DNA of 64,000 bases from Collinsella sp. zg1085 (GTDB lineage: Bacteria > Actinomycetota > Coriobacteriia > Coriobacteriales > Coriobacteriaceae). The first letter of the stretch is position 1, and each line of letters begins with the position of its first letter. Location of the stretch: NCBI RefSeq assembly GCF_018889955.1, contig NZ_CP076545.1, positions 1,612,001 through 1,676,000 of the forward strand, given 5' to 3'. Of the stretch, positions 61,988 through 64,000 are shown piece after piece. The notes under the pieces are model-generated. The model did not search any database. It was not told the DNA's origin and saw nothing but the letters and a program-made list of their open reading frames with translations. The translations under genes were made by a program, and so were the position numbers.

Positions 61988-62287
61988 AGAGCCTCCTTGG
62001 CCGAACCTAGGGCATAGTCTACGACATGAAGAGCTGGAACAGGTGTATGTTTTCTTTCAATGTAATGATTTTGTCGCTCAACTCTTGCTGAGAGCTTCTA
62101 TAGGCTTGGTTTACCTGCGGTTTTTACTGAGGCTCGCGCACGCTTGTGATAGGTTTGAACGTAGTAAAACCTCTCCTTGCTCGCGCGTAAATGCAACATA
62201 TGAAGACCTTCTGCAAGAATATCGCAGGTTTTGAGCACGCCGAGTGGGGAATAATGGCATCACATTCCAACGAAAGGCAGTGAGCAT
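61988..62287. other. Divergent intergenic region
   Basis: It carries the promoters for the MFS gene (minus) and the phospholipase-like gene (plus). No RNA element is recognised. Confidence 0.4.
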
Positions 62288-63232
62288 ATGCCAGCACTCA
62301 TGACCCACCATTTATTTGGTGAAGAAAGTATTGAACGCCTGCCAGGCGGCCTGATTGCAAGTGAAGAAGAGCGGCTTGCGTTTTTACTTGCAAACCAAGG
62401 TCCTGACCCGTTCTTTTTTCATGTGCTCACGCTACAACTCCCGCTTACGCAACGCCTTGCGCATGAAATGCACAGCTCATATATAACAAAGCAGTTTGAA
62501 AGTCTGCACCGGGCAATTACGCATCTGCCGCCCCGCGATGCCGCGCTTGGGCGCGCGTTTGTATTGGGGCTGCTTTCCCACTATGTACTAGACCGCAACG
62601 CCCACCCCTATGTGTATGCAATGCAGTGGGGAATCCAAGCGGTTGATGAGGATTTAGAACATGCTGGCAGTCAGGTTCATGCAGTCATTGAATCTGACCT
62701 CGATGTATACATGGTTCAGCTCAAGCGCTCGGGGGCTACCACTGCTGATTATCCACCGGTTGATGAGCTGGTTACAACTGAGCGCATCAATAAGGTAGCA
62801 GGAGCGCTAATTGCGCATATGGCGCGTGAGGTATATGACCTAGAGATTAGCCCGCGCTCCTTTGGTGATGCCGTGCGTGATATGCAATATATATATCGTC
62901 TCATTGAGCCAGCACAGAGTAACAAGAGTTTTGCAATCCAGCAGCTAGAAGGGTTCGCACATCGTTATTCTATGCTTGGAGCGCTGGCACATCGGGTAAC
63001 TAGTGAGCCACCCGCGCGCACCGCAAATCTCAATCACATACCGTGGGAGCACCCTTTTACGCATGAAGAAAGCTCTGAGAGTTTCCCTGAGCTTTTTGAC
63101 CGTGCACTTCTTGATTATGAACAGGCAGCAGAACTCTTTGTTGAGGGAGCTGACTTTGTAGCAGTAACGCGGCGCATAAATTATTCTGGTCGATTGCTGG
63201 ATGAATCGGAGATTTGCCTAGAGCGCGATTAG
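62288..63232 (+). CDS. Zinc-dependent phospholipase C-like protein
   Basis: A 314-residue protein of the PF00882-like group. MTHHLFGEESI, then GLLSHYVLDRNAHPYVY and HAVIESDLDVYM give the His and Asp ligands of the trinuclear zinc site, in the same order as in Bacillus phospholipase C. It lacks a signal peptide, so it is probably cytoplasmic and may not hydrolyse phospholipids. GAAAGG lies upstream of the ATG. A G7 tract directly follows the stop. Confidence 0.85.
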   Translation: MPALMTHHLFGEESIERLPGGLIASEEERLAFLLANQGPDPFFFHVLTLQLPLTQRLAHEMHSSYITKQFESLHRAITHLPPRDAALGRAFVLGLLSHYVLDRNAHPYVYAMQWGIQAVDEDLEHAGSQVHAVIESDLDVYMVQLKRSGATTADYPPVDELVTTERINKVAGALIAHMAREVYDLEISPRSFGDAVRDMQYIYRLIEPAQSNKSFAIQQLEGFAHRYSMLGALAHRVTSEPPARTANLNHIPWEHPFTHEESSESFPELFDRALLDYEQAAELFVEGADFVAVTRRINYSGRLLDESEICLERD

Positions 63233-63316
63233 CGGGGGGGAATGCAGCAGGGTAAAAAGAGCAAGCGGATAAATGTAGCTTGAAAAACCGAGGCGTGTAC
63301 TGCCCTCAATTCTAAA

Positions 63317-63343
63317 ACGGGTGCCACACTCTGCGGCACCCGT
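63317..63343 (-). terminator. Terminator after the right-edge LPRTG gene
   Basis: Perfect 9-base arms ACGGGTGCC / GGCACCCGT around a 9-base loop. On the minus strand they are followed by TTTTAG. It lies between the convergent phospholipase-like and LPRTG genes. Confidence 0.75.
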
Positions 63344-63420
63344 CATACTCTCGCGTTGTACATTGACCTGCATATATGCTGCAGGCTTAAACCTTGGCTT
63401 TCTATAACACTATTGGTTCG

Positions 63421-64000
63421 CTATAGACCTTTGCTCCGCTTATGCAAAGCAGCAGCGCCAATACTAGCTGTGCCCAAGCATGCGCTCAGCGCAACAATAA
63501 GCAGCTGTATATCTCCTGTCCGAGGCAGCCCTCCTCCCAAGCGGTCTGTATGAGTGGCTTTAGCTCCAGCAGATACACCTTGCTGACCCGCGCCTGCAGC
63601 AGCGTCCGCCTTTGCATCTGCACCAGATGATGGTTTCTTTTCAGTATCTGTCTGAGCACCAGCTTCTGGAGCAGGAGTTGGCATAGGGCTTGGAGTGGGG
63701 TTAGGAGCCGGATTAGGGTTGGGGCTTGGCTGCGGGTTTGGATTGGGAGTTGGCTCTGGACCCGGTTGTGGTGTGGGGTCAGGTATGGGTCCCGGCGTGG
63801 GGTCAGGTACTGGGTCAGGAGTTGGATTTGGGTCAGGCTGCGGGTTTGGCTGCGGCTGAGGGTCAGGCGAAGGCTCAGGGGCTGGCACTTCCTCAACCAC
63901 CGACGCGAGCGCACGAATCATGAACGAACCCAGCTCACTTGGGTCATTCCATGCGCCATTGATGTATTTGAAACTCGCTCCCGTACCATCAACCTTTGAA
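63421..64000 (-). CDS. LPRTG surface protein, C-terminal part (partial)
   Basis: The open frame continues past the right edge, so only about 192 C-terminal residues are seen. The order is YINGAWNDPSELGSF (end of an unknown domain), a long spacer of PxP repeats (PDPxPxPxPxP, about 75 residues), an Ala/Gly/Lys-rich stretch, LPRTG, a membrane helix and a KRSKGL tail. It is the fourth sortase substrate in the window. A start inside the window (Met at 63921) is not believable since the frame is open upstream of it. The Pro-rich spacer would cross the peptidoglycan. Confidence 0.85.
   Translation of the reverse strand, partial: SKVDGTGASFKYINGAWNDPSELGSFMIRALASVVEEVPAPEPSPDPQPQPNPQPDPNPTPDPVPDPTPGPIPDPTPQPGPEPTPNPNPQPSPNPNPAPNPTPSPMPTPAPEAGAQTDTEKKPSSGADAKADAAAGAGQQGVSAGAKATHTDRLGGGLPRTGDIQLLIVALSACLGTASIGAAALHKRSKGL

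Noticed and set aside
63234-63240. G7 tracts here and at 7631-7637 as phase switches
   Set aside because: Both are short and lie after or between genes, not in a promoter or start region.

Overview
The window looks like chromosome of a Gram-positive, monoderm actinobacterium, most likely a member of the Coriobacteriia (inference). The reasons are LPXTG-type wall-anchored proteins, Tat-secreted lipoproteins, SLH-like modules of the FxDV..TPH..IxWL type, a short SRP RNA and moderate overall GC. A clearly more GC-rich block runs from about 42.2 to 54.4 kb.

Layout. 0-7.3 kb (minus strand): the start of purC, a two-component system (histidine kinase and OmpR-type regulator), a Tat/lipobox protein, purB and an AlbA_2/Schlafen-type regulator. 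7.3-9.5 kb: a decayed tyrosine-recombinase C-terminus, tRNA-Gly(CCC) and an AAA_14/DUF4143 ATPase behind a perfect 27-bp palindrome. 9.5-32.7 kb: three consecutive minus-strand surface proteins with LPKTG, LPKTS and LPRTG sorting motifs. The third is a giant of about 5,990 codons made of a secretion signal, BspA-type leucine-rich repeats, about seven SpaA-like domains and 26 Cna_B-like repeats. Each of the three genes has a poly-G/C tract of 9-12 bases at or upstream of its 5' end, and the giant gene carries a one-base frameshift just after its signal region. 33 kb: SRP RNA. 33.3-36.6 kb: a second AlbA_2-type gene flanked by about 104-bp hairpin-rich direct repeats, then an unusual TadA-glycerate kinase fusion. 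36.8-41.5 kb: a mannose-family PTS (IIB, IIC, IID), a BtpA-family enzyme and a divergent GntR regulator, bracketed by two inverted copies of a 133-bp MITE-like element.

42.2-54.4 kb is a GC-rich cell-surface glycan island: RmlB, an acyltransferase-3 protein, an ABC-2 exporter (permease plus ATPase), a polysaccharide pyruvyltransferase, four GT2 glycosyltransferases and a secreted GH25-type hydrolase. The cytoplasmic ABC ATPase and the secreted hydrolase both end in three SLH-like modules. SLH domains are known to bind pyruvylated wall polysaccharide and the island also encodes a pyruvyltransferase, so I propose that the same pyruvylated glycan is recognised inside the cell for export and outside for anchoring. 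The island ends at a degraded IS1249/IS256-like transposase and tRNA-Asp(GTC).

55.7-64 kb: two degenerate heptanucleotide repeat arrays, then a minus-strand cluster (glycosyltransferase, LytS-like kinase, LytTR regulator, metallophosphoesterase), a QueT-like transporter, a UMF1/MFS transporter, a plus-strand zinc-dependent phospholipase-C-like protein, and the C-terminus of a fourth LPXTG surface protein running off the right edge. No sortase gene is present in the window.
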